Position numbers and translations under genes: made by a program | Origin: Streptococcus sp. LQJ-218 | GTDB taxonomy: Bacteria; Bacillota; Bacilli; Lactobacillales; Streptococcaceae | DNA: 64,000 nt | NCBI RefSeq assembly: GCF_003428885.1 | Contig: NZ_QQRU01000002.1 | Location: 1 to 64,000 of the forward strand | Reading direction: 5' to 3' | In this document: piece after piece, positions 32,806 to 41,655 of the stretch | How the letters are laid out: every line of letters begins with the position of its first letter | Numbering within the stretch: position 1 is the first letter of the stretch | Notes under the pieces: generated by a model | The model's input: the letters and a program-made list of their open reading frames with translations, nothing else | Told to the model about the DNA's origin: nothing | Database searches by the model: none

Positions 32806-34455
32806 ATGTCTCATTCCTTTAAAAAATCTCTCCAAAAAGAAATTCTCCATAGAAGCTCTATCGCAGCCTTTATGACCTCTCTTTTATTACTCATTTTACT
32901 TTTTGGTTTTTCCTATTTTTTACAAAAGCAACAACTCTCCAAAGACACGAGACAGATTGTCAAACAAGTTCAAGAGATGAAAGAAGCAAATAATGAGCTC
33001 CTGTCCACTATGAACTATAAAATGATTCCTGGATTTTTGGACGGCAAACACACAGAGAGAGAAGTCTTTAGCTTATTTTACGAGACAAAAGCTAAATTAA
33101 AACTTAGTTCTGACCTCATTATCCTAAGCGATACAGGTGAATTACTATTTAGTACCAATCGAAATCATCAAGAAAGTATTTTATCACCCTACTATCTAAA
33201 ACTGCTCATTCAAAATCCTTCTCAAGATAAAGTTACAGAAAAAATTGCACTCTCTTTAGACAAGCAACACTATACACTCTTTATCAAACCACTACTTCAA
33301 AACCAACGAGTTAAGGCCTATACTATTGCTTTCGTAAATGAGAATGATTTCATCTCAAGTTTCCCAATGATCAATTCCAAATACATTATTACCGATAGCT
33401 TTGGAAATATATTTTCCAACAACACAAATCAATTTACTCGTTCCACTCTTGAAAAATTTGATGAGAAACTCCTACACTCTCGCACCCACTGGTATGCGAA
33501 TGAACCGCTTATTGTTCAAAAAGAACAAGTCGATGCTATTTTTTCAATCTATACTTTTCAATCCTTCTTTCCCATTCCTAGCTTACTCGGCTTAGCCTCC
33601 GTCCTCACCTTATGTATATTCGTCCTCTACTTCTGGCAAGCAAGACGAATTGCTCATAAAATTGCCACACACAACGCTGTTCCTATTGAAAGTTTAGTTT
33701 ACCAACTTCAAGAAATTCCCAAACAAGCAGAAAAAAGGCTTTATCTACAAACAGGTGATGAGTTTGAATTTATGGCCGAAAAAATTAATAATATGTTGTA
33801 TGAATTAGATCAACTTCATCAGAAAATGTTGACCATCGAAAAAGAAAAGTGGATTTTTGAAAGAAAAATGCTGGAAGCTCAGTTCAATCCTCATTTTCTC
33901 TACAATACACTTGAAACGATTAAAATCACTTCTTTAATGGATGCAGCTCTCACACAAGACCTGATTCAAAATCTCACGCGCATTCTTCGCTACAGTATCA
34001 CGGATTTAGAAAAAGAAACAACCATTTGTCAGGATTTGAAGATTTTAGAGGATTATCTTATGATTCATAAGATTCGTTTCGAGCACTTTTCCTATGATAT
34101 TGTCTGTCCAGAAACTGTTGATAATCAGCCTATTCCTAAACTTTTCTTGCTTCCTCTAGTAGAAAATGCTATAAAATATGGGATGCAATACCGTATTGAT
34201 CTTCATATTAATATCCAAATTACCTTGGAAGCAGATTCTCTAACTTTTTTAGTCAAGGATAATGCTGGAGGACTCACAAAACAAGAGCGACTCGCTATTT
34301 TAGACTCTTTAGAAAGTCCTCATACCCAGCATGGCATCGTTAACAGCTACAAACGATTGAGCAATTTCTTTTATGATGTCCAGCTAGATTTAGGAGTCAA
34401 TCGCCAAGGAGAAACTTGGGTCAAATTTATAACGAAAGGACTAACTCATGTTTAA
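32806..34455 (+). CDS. Sensor histidine kinase, YesM/LytS type
   Basis: The 549-residue membrane sensor has TM1 at about 18-40, an extracytoplasmic sensing region of about 210 residues, TM2 at about 250-273 and a HAMP-like linker. The His_kinase domain has AQFNPHFLYNTLE (phospho-acceptor His363), and the ATPase domain shows LVENAIKYGM and DNAGGL. It overlaps the response regulator gene by 8 nt, so the pair is translationally coupled. Upstream of a binding-protein ABC transporter, this family usually senses a nutrient. The HptS/HptR sugar-phosphate systems of staphylococci have the same build (established analogy, not homology proven here). Confidence 0.92.
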   Translation: MSHSFKKSLQKEILHRSSIAAFMTSLLLLILLFGFSYFLQKQQLSKDTRQIVKQVQEMKEANNELLSTMNYKMIPGFLDGKHTEREVFSLFYETKAKLKLSSDLIILSDTGELLFSTNRNHQESILSPYYLKLLIQNPSQDKVTEKIALSLDKQHYTLFIKPLLQNQRVKAYTIAFVNENDFISSFPMINSKYIITDSFGNIFSNNTNQFTRSTLEKFDEKLLHSRTHWYANEPLIVQKEQVDAIFSIYTFQSFFPIPSLLGLASVLTLCIFVLYFWQARRIAHKIATHNAVPIESLVYQLQEIPKQAEKRLYLQTGDEFEFMAEKINNMLYELDQLHQKMLTIEKEKWIFERKMLEAQFNPHFLYNTLETIKITSLMDAALTQDLIQNLTRILRYSITDLEKETTICQDLKILEDYLMIHKIRFEHFSYDIVCPETVDNQPIPKLFLLPLVENAIKYGMQYRIDLHINIQITLEADSLTFLVKDNAGGLTKQERLAILDSLESPHTQHGIVNSYKRLSNFFYDVQLDLGVNRQGETWVKFITKGLTHV

Positions 34456-35218
34456 GCTCATTATCGTAGAAGACGAACACCTCATTCGAAAATGGCTAGA
34501 GATTGCCGTAGACTACTCTGCCTTAGGTATCCAAGTCGTAGGAACTGCCAGTCACGGTCAAGAGGGAATGAAACTCATCCAAGAAAAAGAACCTCATATT
34601 GTCTTAACAGACATCACAATGCCAATTATGGATGCTTTTATGATGTTCGAAGCCACTCGTACCCTTTCTTATGAAAAAGTTATCTTATCAGGTTATAACG
34701 ATTTTCAAAATGCCAAAAAAGCTATGCAATATGGAGCAGTTGATTTCTTATCCAAACCAATTGATACCAAGGAATTGACGGAATGTCTTCAAAAAATTGT
34801 TTTGCGATTACGAGTTAGCACTTATCAAGAAACTCCTTTTTTAGAAGAGTATCAAACTTTACTCACCTCTATCCAACAAATTGATACACAAAACCAAATC
34901 ATTCAACAAATTCTTGAATTTGTGCATCAACACTACTACATGCACTTTACCATTTCTACCATTGCAGAGAATCTAGGGTACAGTGAAAGCTATCTATATA
35001 AGGTTATCAGAGAAGACTTCCCAATGACGCTAAATGAATATATCTTACGCTACCGCCTCAAGCAAGCTATAAATAAAATGGCTGAATCCCCAAATTCTCC
35101 CCTAAGCGATATATCTGAACAAGTTGGATTTTCAGACTATAAATATTTTGCAAAAGTTTTTAAAAAGTATCTCCATATTTCTCCAAAAGAATTAAAACTT
35201 ATGGATAAAAACCATTGA
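34448..35218 (+). CDS. Response regulator with AraC-type DNA-binding domain (YesN type)
   Basis: The 256-residue protein has an N-terminal receiver domain with the acidic pair ED (residues 8-9), phospho-acceptor Asp55 in LTDITMP and Lys in LSKPID (about 105). The C-terminal AraC helix-turn-helix pair (about 155-255) shows YSESYLYKVIREDFPM and GFSDYKYFAKVFKKY. It is the cognate partner of the overlapping kinase. The likely targets are the solute-binding protein and ABC genes immediately downstream. Confidence 0.93.
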   Translation: MFKLIIVEDEHLIRKWLEIAVDYSALGIQVVGTASHGQEGMKLIQEKEPHIVLTDITMPIMDAFMMFEATRTLSYEKVILSGYNDFQNAKKAMQYGAVDFLSKPIDTKELTECLQKIVLRLRVSTYQETPFLEEYQTLLTSIQQIDTQNQIIQQILEFVHQHYYMHFTISTIAENLGYSESYLYKVIREDFPMTLNEYILRYRLKQAINKMAESPNSPLSDISEQVGFSDYKYFAKVFKKYLHISPKELKLMDKNH

Positions 35219-35221
35219 TGT

Positions 35222-35255
35222 AAAAGGATTGCTCAACTCAGGCAATCTTTTTATT
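35222..35255 (+). terminator. Terminator after the two-component system
   Basis: GATTGC (35227-35232) pairs with GCAATC (35242-35247), extended by G-U and A-U pairs, then a T-run. It uncouples the two-component genes from the transporter genes. Confidence 0.75.
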
Positions 35256-35265
35256 TTGTACTTTT

Positions 35266-35343
35266 ACCCAATGAAAATCAAAGTGCTACTACTCAAATCA
35301 TGTCTTTGAGATTGCAGATAAAGGGAGGTGTTTTGAAGAGTAT
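35266..35343. repeat. Degenerate RUP element
   Basis: It begins near CAATGAAAATCAAAG and ends TTTTGAAGAGTA, matching both RUP ends with internal deletions (about 78 bp). It lies between the two-component system and the first binding-protein gene. The rest of this roughly 290-nt gap shows only an A/T-rich promoter region. Confidence 0.6.
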
Positions 35344-35482
35344 TACCATCAAAATCTCAGCTACAATTCACCCATCCTTGCTCTAGGAACTCATTTCCTA
35401 TTTTTCGTTTTAGGTTTCTTTAAGGTTTTTATTATATTCTGTAGAACTCTAAAATTTAAAAACATTAACAATCTGGGTAGAG

Positions 35483-35496
35483 AAAACGTTCGTAAA
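35483..35496 (+). promoter_or_regulatory. Possible cre-like site before the first binding protein
   Basis: GAAAACGTTCGTAA partly matches the cre core (AAACGTT) just upstream of the ribosome binding site GGAG. The match is weaker than at spuA. Confidence 0.35.
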
Positions 35497-35509
35497 AAAG
35501 GAGATACTT

Positions 35510-36550
35510 ATGAAAAAAATACTATTCTTTCTCTCTTTTAGCTGGATATTCCTTTCTTTATCAGGATGTTCCTCTACTATAGAAGCGGAAACTAGCTCTG
35601 AAAAAGATTCAGATAACACTTTAGTTATCTACTCACCTAACCCTGAAGACCTTATCGAAGAAACAATCCCAGCCTTCGAAGAAAAATATGGTATTAAGGT
35701 TGATTTAGTACAAGCCAGCACTGGTGAATTGTTCAAAAAAGCTGAGGCTGAAAAAGAATCCCCTGTAGCTGATGTCATTTTCGGAGGCTCCTACGCCCTC
35801 TTCTCTTCTAACGAAAAACTTTTTGAACCTTATATTTCCCAAGAAAACGACCAGATAATCCCTGAATATCAAAATAAAACAGGATTCTACACACCTTACA
35901 CACTAGATGTCAGTGTTATCATTGCCAATTCAGCTCTTACAAAAGATATTAAAATTGAAGACTACAATGATCTACTCAATCCTAAATTAAAAGGAAAAAT
36001 CGCTACTGCTGATCCAAGTAACGCATCTAGTGCCTTTGCACAATTAACAAACATGCTTGTCGATCAAGGCGGATACGAAAATGAACAAGCATGGACCTAT
36101 GTGAAAAATCTATTTACTCTAGTAGATGGAAAGATTGCATCTAGTTCTTCAAATGTTTACAAAGCTGTCGCCGATGGAGAAATGGCTGTAGGACTCACCT
36201 ATGAAGATCCTGCCTTAAAACTCTTAAATGATGGGATTGATGTAAAAGTCATTTATCCAAAAGAAGGAACCGTCTTTTTACCTGGTAACGCAGCTATCAT
36301 CAAAAATGCCAAACTCATGGAAAATGCTAAGAAGTTTATCGATTTCCTCCTTTCTCAAGAAATCCAAGATAAGCTAGGAACTGAAACAACAATCAGACCT
36401 ATTCGTAGAAATGCTAAAACCAATAAAAATATGAAAGCTATGACAGAAATCAATATTGCCACTGAAGATTCCGATTATGTCATTAAAAATAAATCTGCTA
36501 TTCTTAAAAAGTACAATGACATTTTTACAGATATCCAATCTAAAAAATAA
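35510..36550 (+). CDS. ABC transporter solute-binding lipoprotein (FbpA/AfuA-like), copy 1
   Basis: The 346-residue protein has a lipoprotein signal with lipobox LSGC (Cys20). The type II periplasmic-binding fold starts VIYSPNPEDL; the conserved stretches STGELFKK, ADVIFGGSY, IATADPSNASSAFAQLTNML and MAVGLTYEDPA are typical of the FbpA/AfuA/PhnS-like cluster (ferric iron, hexose phosphate or phosphonate binders). I do not see the Tyr-Tyr pair that defines classical iron-binding FbpA. It is a close paralogue of the next gene, each with its own upstream region. It could feed the shared ABC transporter or act as a sensor partner for the kinase. Confidence 0.88.
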   Translation: MKKILFFLSFSWIFLSLSGCSSTIEAETSSEKDSDNTLVIYSPNPEDLIEETIPAFEEKYGIKVDLVQASTGELFKKAEAEKESPVADVIFGGSYALFSSNEKLFEPYISQENDQIIPEYQNKTGFYTPYTLDVSVIIANSALTKDIKIEDYNDLLNPKLKGKIATADPSNASSAFAQLTNMLVDQGGYENEQAWTYVKNLFTLVDGKIASSSSNVYKAVADGEMAVGLTYEDPALKLLNDGIDVKVIYPKEGTVFLPGNAAIIKNAKLMENAKKFIDFLLSQEIQDKLGTETTIRPIRRNAKTNKNMKAMTEINIATEDSDYVIKNKSAILKKYNDIFTDIQSKK

Positions 36551-36653
36551 AATTTGACTTTCCAATGATTAACTGTCAAACCCTACTATAAAATCAAAAA
36601 GATTACTTCCGTTTTGTAGAGAATTTTACTCTAATAGAATAGAATTATCAGTT

Positions 36654-36668
36654 TTAAAAACGCTTACA
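36654..36668 (+). promoter_or_regulatory. cre-like site upstream of binding protein copy 2
   Basis: TTAAAAACGCTTACA resembles the catabolite responsive element at spuA (AAACGCTT core) and overlaps a possible -35 (TTACAT, 36664-36669) for copy 2. This suggests CcpA control and a carbon-source role rather than an iron role, which is an inference. Confidence 0.5.
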
Positions 36669-36711
36669 TTGTTTTAAAATAAACTTAAATAACACAACGG
36701 AGGTATCCATC

Positions 36712-37758
36712 ATGAAAAAGAAATGGATGTATTATGCTGCTTGCGGACTAGCTCTTTTTGGTCTTGCTGCTTGTTCTTCTAATGATTCTGCCGATGGCGG
36801 TTCATCTGATAAAGGAGACGGCGGTTCGCTAGTCGTTTATTCACCAAACTCAGAAGGCTTAATCGGAGCAACTATTCCTGCCTTTGAAGAAAAATATGGT
36901 ATCAAAGTAGAACTGATTCAAGCTGGTACTGGAGAACTTTTCAAAAAACTAGAGTCAGAAAAAGAAGCTCCTGTAGCCGATATCATCTTTGGTGGTTCTT
37001 ATACACAATATGCTACCCACGGAGAACTCTTTGAAAACTATACTTCAAAAGAAAATGATAATGTTATCAAAGAATATCAAAACACAACTGGCTACTCTAC
37101 ACCTTATACACTAGATGGTAGTGTTTTAATCGTCAATCCTGATTTAACGAAAGGCATGAACATCGAAGGATATAGCGACCTTCTCAAACCTGAACTAAAA
37201 GGAAAAATCGCAACTGCTGACCCAGCAAACTCTTCTAGCGCCTTTGCTCAATTAACAAATATGCTACAAGCTCAAGGTGGTTACAAAGACGATAAAGCTT
37301 GGTCTTATGTAAAAGATCTCTTCACACTTATTGATGGTAAAATCGGTTCAAGCTCATCTGGTGTCTATAAAGCAGTCGCTGACGGAGAAATGGCTGTTGG
37401 TCTCTCTTACGAAGATCCAGCAGTTAAACTCTTAAATGACGGAGCTAATATCAAGGTAGTCTATCCAAAAGAAGGAACCGTCTTCCTACCTGCTAGTGCT
37501 GCTATCGTTAAAAAAGCGAAAAATATGGAAAATGCCAAGAAATTTATCGATTTTATTATCTCTCAAGAAGTACAAGATACACTTGGTACAACCACTACTA
37601 ACCGTCCTGTTCGTAAAAATGCCAAAACAAGTGAAAACATGAAACCAATTGACAAAATCAAAACACTCACTGAAGATTATGATTATGTCATCAATAATAA
37701 ATCAGATATCGTTAAGAAATACAACGAAGTCTTTACAGATATCCAATCTAAACAGTAA
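36712..37758 (+). CDS. ABC transporter solute-binding lipoprotein (FbpA/AfuA-like), copy 2
   Basis: The 348-residue paralogue of the preceding gene shares most residues through the mature domain (LVVYSPNSEGL, GTGELFKK, ADIIFGGSY, TADPANSSSAFAQ, GLSYEDPA). The lipobox is LAAC (Cys21), followed by a Gly/Ser/Asp-rich linker. It lies 12 nt before the ABC ATPase, so it is the direct partner of that transporter. A strong AACGGAGG ribosome binding site precedes the ATG. The iron label used for the pneumococcal orthologue is not demanded by the sequence. Confidence 0.9.
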   Translation: MKKKWMYYAACGLALFGLAACSSNDSADGGSSDKGDGGSLVVYSPNSEGLIGATIPAFEEKYGIKVELIQAGTGELFKKLESEKEAPVADIIFGGSYTQYATHGELFENYTSKENDNVIKEYQNTTGYSTPYTLDGSVLIVNPDLTKGMNIEGYSDLLKPELKGKIATADPANSSSAFAQLTNMLQAQGGYKDDKAWSYVKDLFTLIDGKIGSSSSGVYKAVADGEMAVGLSYEDPAVKLLNDGANIKVVYPKEGTVFLPASAAIVKKAKNMENAKKFIDFIISQEVQDTLGTTTTNRPVRKNAKTSENMKPIDKIKTLTEDYDYVINNKSDIVKKYNEVFTDIQSKQ

Positions 37759-37770
37759 AAGAGGTTCACT

Positions 37771-38862
37771 ATGAGTGAGATCAAAATTATTAACGCAAAA
37801 AAAATCTATCACGATGTCCCTGTTATTGAGAATTTGAACATTACAATTCCAAAAGGAAGTCTCTTTACCCTTCTTGGGCCTTCAGGGTGTGGGAAAACGA
37901 CTCTTCTTCGTATGATTGCAGGTTTCAACAGTATCGAAGGCGGAGAATTTTACTTCGATGATACAAAAATCAATAATATGGAACCCAGCAAACGCAATAT
38001 TGGCATGGTTTTTCAAAACTACGCTATTTTCCCACATTTGACTGTCCGAGATAATGTTGCTTTTGGTCTCAAGCAAAAGAAAGTTCCAAAAGAAGAATTG
38101 ATTCAACAAACCAATAAATATCTTGAACTCATGCAAATTGCTCAATATGCGGATCGAAAGCCCGATAAACTCAGTGGTGGACAACAACAACGTGTCGCCT
38201 TGGCACGTGCCTTAGCTGTCAATCCAAGTGTTCTCCTCATGGACGAGCCACTTAGTAACCTAGATGCCAAACTTCGCTTGGATATGCGACAAGCTATTCG
38301 AGAAATCCAACACGAAGTGGGAATTACAACTGTTTATGTGACCCACGACCAAGAAGAAGCTATGGCTATTTCAGACCAAATTGCTGTTATGAAAGACGGG
38401 GTGATCCAACAAATCGGCCGGCCAAAAGAACTCTATCATAAACCAGCTAATGAGTTTGTCGCCACCTTTATTGGACGCACAAATATTATCCCTGCCACTC
38501 TTGAAAAACGGAGTGACGGCGCTTATATCGTCTTTTCAGATGGCTATGCTCTTCGAATGCCAGCTCTTGATCAAGCTGAGGAACAAGCTATTCATGTAAG
38601 CATTCGTCCTGAAGAGTTTATCAAAGATGAATCTGGAGATATCGAAGGAATTATTAGCGATAGCGTCTATCTTGGACTGAATACTGAATACTTCATCGAG
38701 ACAGGCTTTGCCTCAAAAATTCAAGTTAGCGAAGAATCAACTTTTGAAGAAGACCTACAAAAAGGCGATCGTATTCGTCTACGAATTAATACTCAAAAAT
38801 TAAACGTCTTTTCTGCAGATGGTTCTCAAAACCTGATAAAAGGAGTCAACCATGGAACGTAA
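37771..38862 (+). CDS. ABC transporter ATP-binding protein
   Basis: The 363-residue ATPase of the FbpC/PotA/MalK-like import class has Walker A GPSGCGKTT (36-44), Q-loop VFQNYAIFPHLT, signature LSGGQQQRVALARAL, Walker B VLLMDEPLSNLDAKLR, H-loop YVTHDQEEA and a C-terminal TOBE-type domain (about 240-360). It powers uptake of the ligand bound by the upstream lipoproteins. Its stop overlaps the permease start by 11 nt. Confidence 0.95.
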   Translation: MSEIKIINAKKIYHDVPVIENLNITIPKGSLFTLLGPSGCGKTTLLRMIAGFNSIEGGEFYFDDTKINNMEPSKRNIGMVFQNYAIFPHLTVRDNVAFGLKQKKVPKEELIQQTNKYLELMQIAQYADRKPDKLSGGQQQRVALARALAVNPSVLLMDEPLSNLDAKLRLDMRQAIREIQHEVGITTVYVTHDQEEAMAISDQIAVMKDGVIQQIGRPKELYHKPANEFVATFIGRTNIIPATLEKRSDGAYIVFSDGYALRMPALDQAEEQAIHVSIRPEEFIKDESGDIEGIISDSVYLGLNTEYFIETGFASKIQVSEESTFEEDLQKGDRIRLRINTQKLNVFSADGSQNLIKGVNHGT

Positions 38863-40510
38863 AAAACTAAATATTTGGACAGCCTCCTCTTTCTTCATCT
38901 TTCTTACCTATCTTGTCTTTCTCGTTTATCCTATCGTTACCGTGCTCAAGCAAGCACTCATACATGAAGGACAATTCTCACTAGCTAATTTTGTCACTTT
39001 CTTTAGTAAAGCCTACTACTCTGAGACACTCATCAATAGTTTCAAGGTTTCCATTACCGCTACTGTCACTTCCTTAGTTGTAGGAACCCTATTAGCTTAT
39101 CTCTTCTCCATGTATGACTTCAAGGGGAAAAAATTTCTACAAATATTGATTATCATTGCTTCCATGTCAGCTCCTTTCGTAGGAGCCTACTCCTGGATTC
39201 TCTTGCTGGGACGAAATGGGGTCATTACTAAATTTCTGACAAATGCCCTTCATCTTCCAGCTATCGATATTTATGGATTCAAAGGAATTGTACTTGTCTT
39301 TACACTGCAACTATTCCCACTGGTATTTCTATACGTTGCTGGGACAATGAAAAGTATTGACAATTCTCTACTTGAAGCAGCTGAAAGCATGGGGTCCTTC
39401 GGATTTAAGCGTATCGTAACGGTTGTTTTACCTCTCCTAGTTCCAACCTTACTAGCTGCTGCCCTACTTGTATTTATGAGAGCATTCTCAGACTTTGGAA
39501 CACCTATGTTAATTGGTGAAGGATATCGGACTTTCCCCGTCTTGATTTATACTCAATTTATTAGCGAGGTTGGAGGAAATTCTGCTTTTGCATCTGCTTT
39601 AGCAATTATGGCGATTATCATTGCCTTAGCAATCTTCCTTATCCAAAAATACATTTCAAACCGCTACAGTTTCAGCATGAATTCGCTCCATCCAATCGAG
39701 CCTAAAAAAACTACAAAAGGAAAAATGGTTGCCATTTATGCAACAGTCTACGGAATTATCTTGTTCTCTGTTCTACCTCAAGTCTACTTGATTTATACTT
39801 CTTTTCTAAAAACATCAGGTATGGTATTTGTCAAAGGTTATTCTCTAAACAGTTACAAGGTAGCTTTCAATCGTATGGGATCTGCTATTTTCAATACTAT
39901 TCGTATCCCTTTGATTGCTTTAGTCCTAGTTGTTCTTTTCGCAACATTTATCTCCTACCTAGCTGTTAGAAAACGGAATTTGTTTACAAACCTAATTGAC
40001 AGCCTCAGTATGGTCCCTTATATTGTACCAGGAACCGTTCTAGGGATTGCCTTCATTTCTTCCTTCAATACTGGTCTATTTGGAAGTGGATTTCTTATGA
40101 TTACAGGGACAGCTTTCATCTTGATTATGTCTCTATCCGTCAGAAGATTACCTTATACTATTCGCTCATCTGTTGCTAGCTTGCAACAAATAGCACCAAG
40201 TATTGAAGAAGCCGCCGAGAGCTTAGGAAGTAGTCGTCTCAATACCTTTGCCAAGATTACAACTCCAATGATGCTATCTGGTATTATTTCTGGAGCCATC
40301 CTATCTTGGGTCACAATGATTTCAGAACTTTCTACTTCTATCCTCCTCTACAATGTCAAAACAAGAACAATGACTGTAGCCATTTATACAGAGGTTCTCA
40401 GAGGGAATTACGGTGTAGCCGCAGCCTTGTCAACTATCCTGACTGTTCTAACAGTAGGTTCCTTGCTCTTGTTCATGAAAATTTCTAAAAGCAATAGCAT
40501 TACACTTTAG
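38852..40510 (+). CDS. ABC transporter permease, two fused BPD_transp_1 domains
   Basis: The 552-residue membrane protein has about 12 transmembrane helices forming two homologous halves, as in FbpB/AfuB-type permeases. Each half has an EAA loop contacting the ATPase: EAAESMGSFGFKRI (about 174) and EAAESLGSSRLNTF (about 453). Because both membrane domains are in one chain, a single copy plus two ATPases makes the importer. It is the last gene of the transporter unit, followed by a strong terminator. Confidence 0.95.
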   Translation: MERKKLNIWTASSFFIFLTYLVFLVYPIVTVLKQALIHEGQFSLANFVTFFSKAYYSETLINSFKVSITATVTSLVVGTLLAYLFSMYDFKGKKFLQILIIIASMSAPFVGAYSWILLLGRNGVITKFLTNALHLPAIDIYGFKGIVLVFTLQLFPLVFLYVAGTMKSIDNSLLEAAESMGSFGFKRIVTVVLPLLVPTLLAAALLVFMRAFSDFGTPMLIGEGYRTFPVLIYTQFISEVGGNSAFASALAIMAIIIALAIFLIQKYISNRYSFSMNSLHPIEPKKTTKGKMVAIYATVYGIILFSVLPQVYLIYTSFLKTSGMVFVKGYSLNSYKVAFNRMGSAIFNTIRIPLIALVLVVLFATFISYLAVRKRNLFTNLIDSLSMVPYIVPGTVLGIAFISSFNTGLFGSGFLMITGTAFILIMSLSVRRLPYTIRSSVASLQQIAPSIEEAAESLGSSRLNTFAKITTPMMLSGIISGAILSWVTMISELSTSILLYNVKTRTMTVAIYTEVLRGNYGVAAALSTILTVLTVGSLLLFMKISKSNSITL

Positions 40511-40524
40511 TTTTTCCCATCAAA

Positions 40525-40557
40525 AACAGCCGAAAGGATTACCTTCGGCTGTTTTTT
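40525..40557 (+). terminator. Terminator of the ABC transporter operon
   Basis: ACAGCCGAAAGG pairs with CCTTCGGCTGT (one bulged A), followed by six T's. Confidence 0.88.
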
Positions 40558-40615
40558 CTTATCTTGATATTCTTATCAAATCCTCAGTTCATGGCACGCA
40601 AGTCTAGACTGATTA

Positions 40616-40766
40616 TACTCAATGAAAATCAAAGAGCAAACTAGGAAACTAGCCGCAGGTTGCTCAAAGCACTGCTTTGAGGTTGTAGATAAGACTGACG
40701 AAGTCAGTTACATATATCTACGGTAAGACGACGTTGACGCGGTTTGAATTTGATTTTCGAAGAGTA
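40616..40766. repeat. Enlarged RUP element (about 151 bp)
   Basis: It starts TACTCAATGAAAATCAAAG and ends TTTGATTTTCGAAGAGTA, the RUP ends in the opposite orientation to the copy at 16858. It is about 40-45 bp longer than the other copies, with extra internal sequence around TGACGAAGTCAGTTACATATATC. It abuts the stop codon of the phosphatase gene. Confidence 0.8.
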
Positions 40767-41459
40767 TTAAATAGAGGCTTCCTCCATCTTCTCCCGTCCA
40801 AGTTCTCGGTAACTGCAGTCACCGACAACTTCTACGCTAAACTGGCCGTCCTCATATTCAAGGATCGTCACGCTACCATTATCCAGACCATGCGGATGCA
40901 TGCCATTAATCAGATACACAATGGTTCCAATGGTCATTCCATGGCTGACAACGAGAGCGTTGCCACCGCCTTGTTCTTCCATTTCTTTGGCAATCGCTTC
41001 AAAACCTTCTTTGATGCGGCCACTGAGTTTTTTCCAACCTTCAGCCCAACCAGCTGTATCAACCTCTACCAAGCCCTCAGCCAGTTCGGCATAAGATAAT
41101 TGATGAACATGGTCCACATTAAAGATACGAGGAATAATGCCCATGAAAAGATCGCCATCATAAGCTCCATCAAAGCTACCGAAACACCATTCTCTGATAC
41201 GCTTGTCCATGCGATAAGGGATTTTCCCCTGCAAACCAAGTTCATCAAGGATGATTCCCATTGTCTGAATGGTGCGCCCAGAATCACTGGAATAAGCGCG
41301 CTCAAACTGTAGACCAGATTCTCGCAAACCGATTCCTAATTCTTGAATCCCTCGTTCACCTTCAGCTGTTAAGGGAGTATCGCTCCAACCTTGCGCACGA
41401 CCAATCGTGTTAAACATGGTCTTGCCATGACGTACCAAATACAATCTTACTTTTACCAT
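40767..41459 (-). CDS. Histidine phosphatase superfamily protein (phosphoglycerate mutase-like)
   Basis: The 230-residue member of the branch-2 His phosphatase clan has the catalytic LVRHGKTMFN near residue 9, YSSDSGRTIQT near 63, and second His in VVSHGMTIG near 170. These proteins are mostly phosphatases of small phosphorylated metabolites; a true mutase is less likely. The start follows GGAGG. The stop codon lies directly against a RUP element. Confidence 0.9.
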   Translation of the reverse strand: MVKVRLYLVRHGKTMFNTIGRAQGWSDTPLTAEGERGIQELGIGLRESGLQFERAYSSDSGRTIQTMGIILDELGLQGKIPYRMDKRIREWCFGSFDGAYDGDLFMGIIPRIFNVDHVHQLSYAELAEGLVEVDTAGWAEGWKKLSGRIKEGFEAIAKEMEEQGGGNALVVSHGMTIGTIVYLINGMHPHGLDNGSVTILEYEDGQFSVEVVGDCSYRELGREKMEEASI

Positions 41460-41497
41460 TTTCCGTCCTCCGTTTACTTCTATTATATCATGGATGA

Positions 41498-41649
41498 TAA
41501 AACAAAAGCCACCCAGACAGGCGACTTTTGCAGGAGATTATTATGAAAAAGTTTAGGAGTTCTATTAAATAAAGATATTAGATGAAAATCAAATTCAAAC
41601 TAAATCAGTATTATCTGTTTCAAATAATATTAGGAGGTCTTTATTTAAT
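41498..41649 (-). ncRNA. cia-dependent small RNA, long form (csRNA copy D)
   Basis: The minus-strand transcript is about 150 nt. It has the same modules as copies B and C: ATTAAATAAAG stem ends, ACCTCCTAA, CATAATAATCTCC antisense segment, and AAAAGTCGCC/GGTGGCTTTT terminator. The 5' stem-loop is enlarged by about 52 bp bounded by the direct repeat ATATTAG (41575-41581 and 41627-41633). The 87-151 nt range remembered for csRNAs covers this size. Confidence 0.82.
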
Positions 41650-41655
41650 GATTAT

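Noticed and set aside
36395..36410. A TATTCGTA (combox on the minus strand) inside binding protein copy 1
   Set aside because: It lies within coding sequence, with no minus-strand gene downstream to be driven by it; probably chance.
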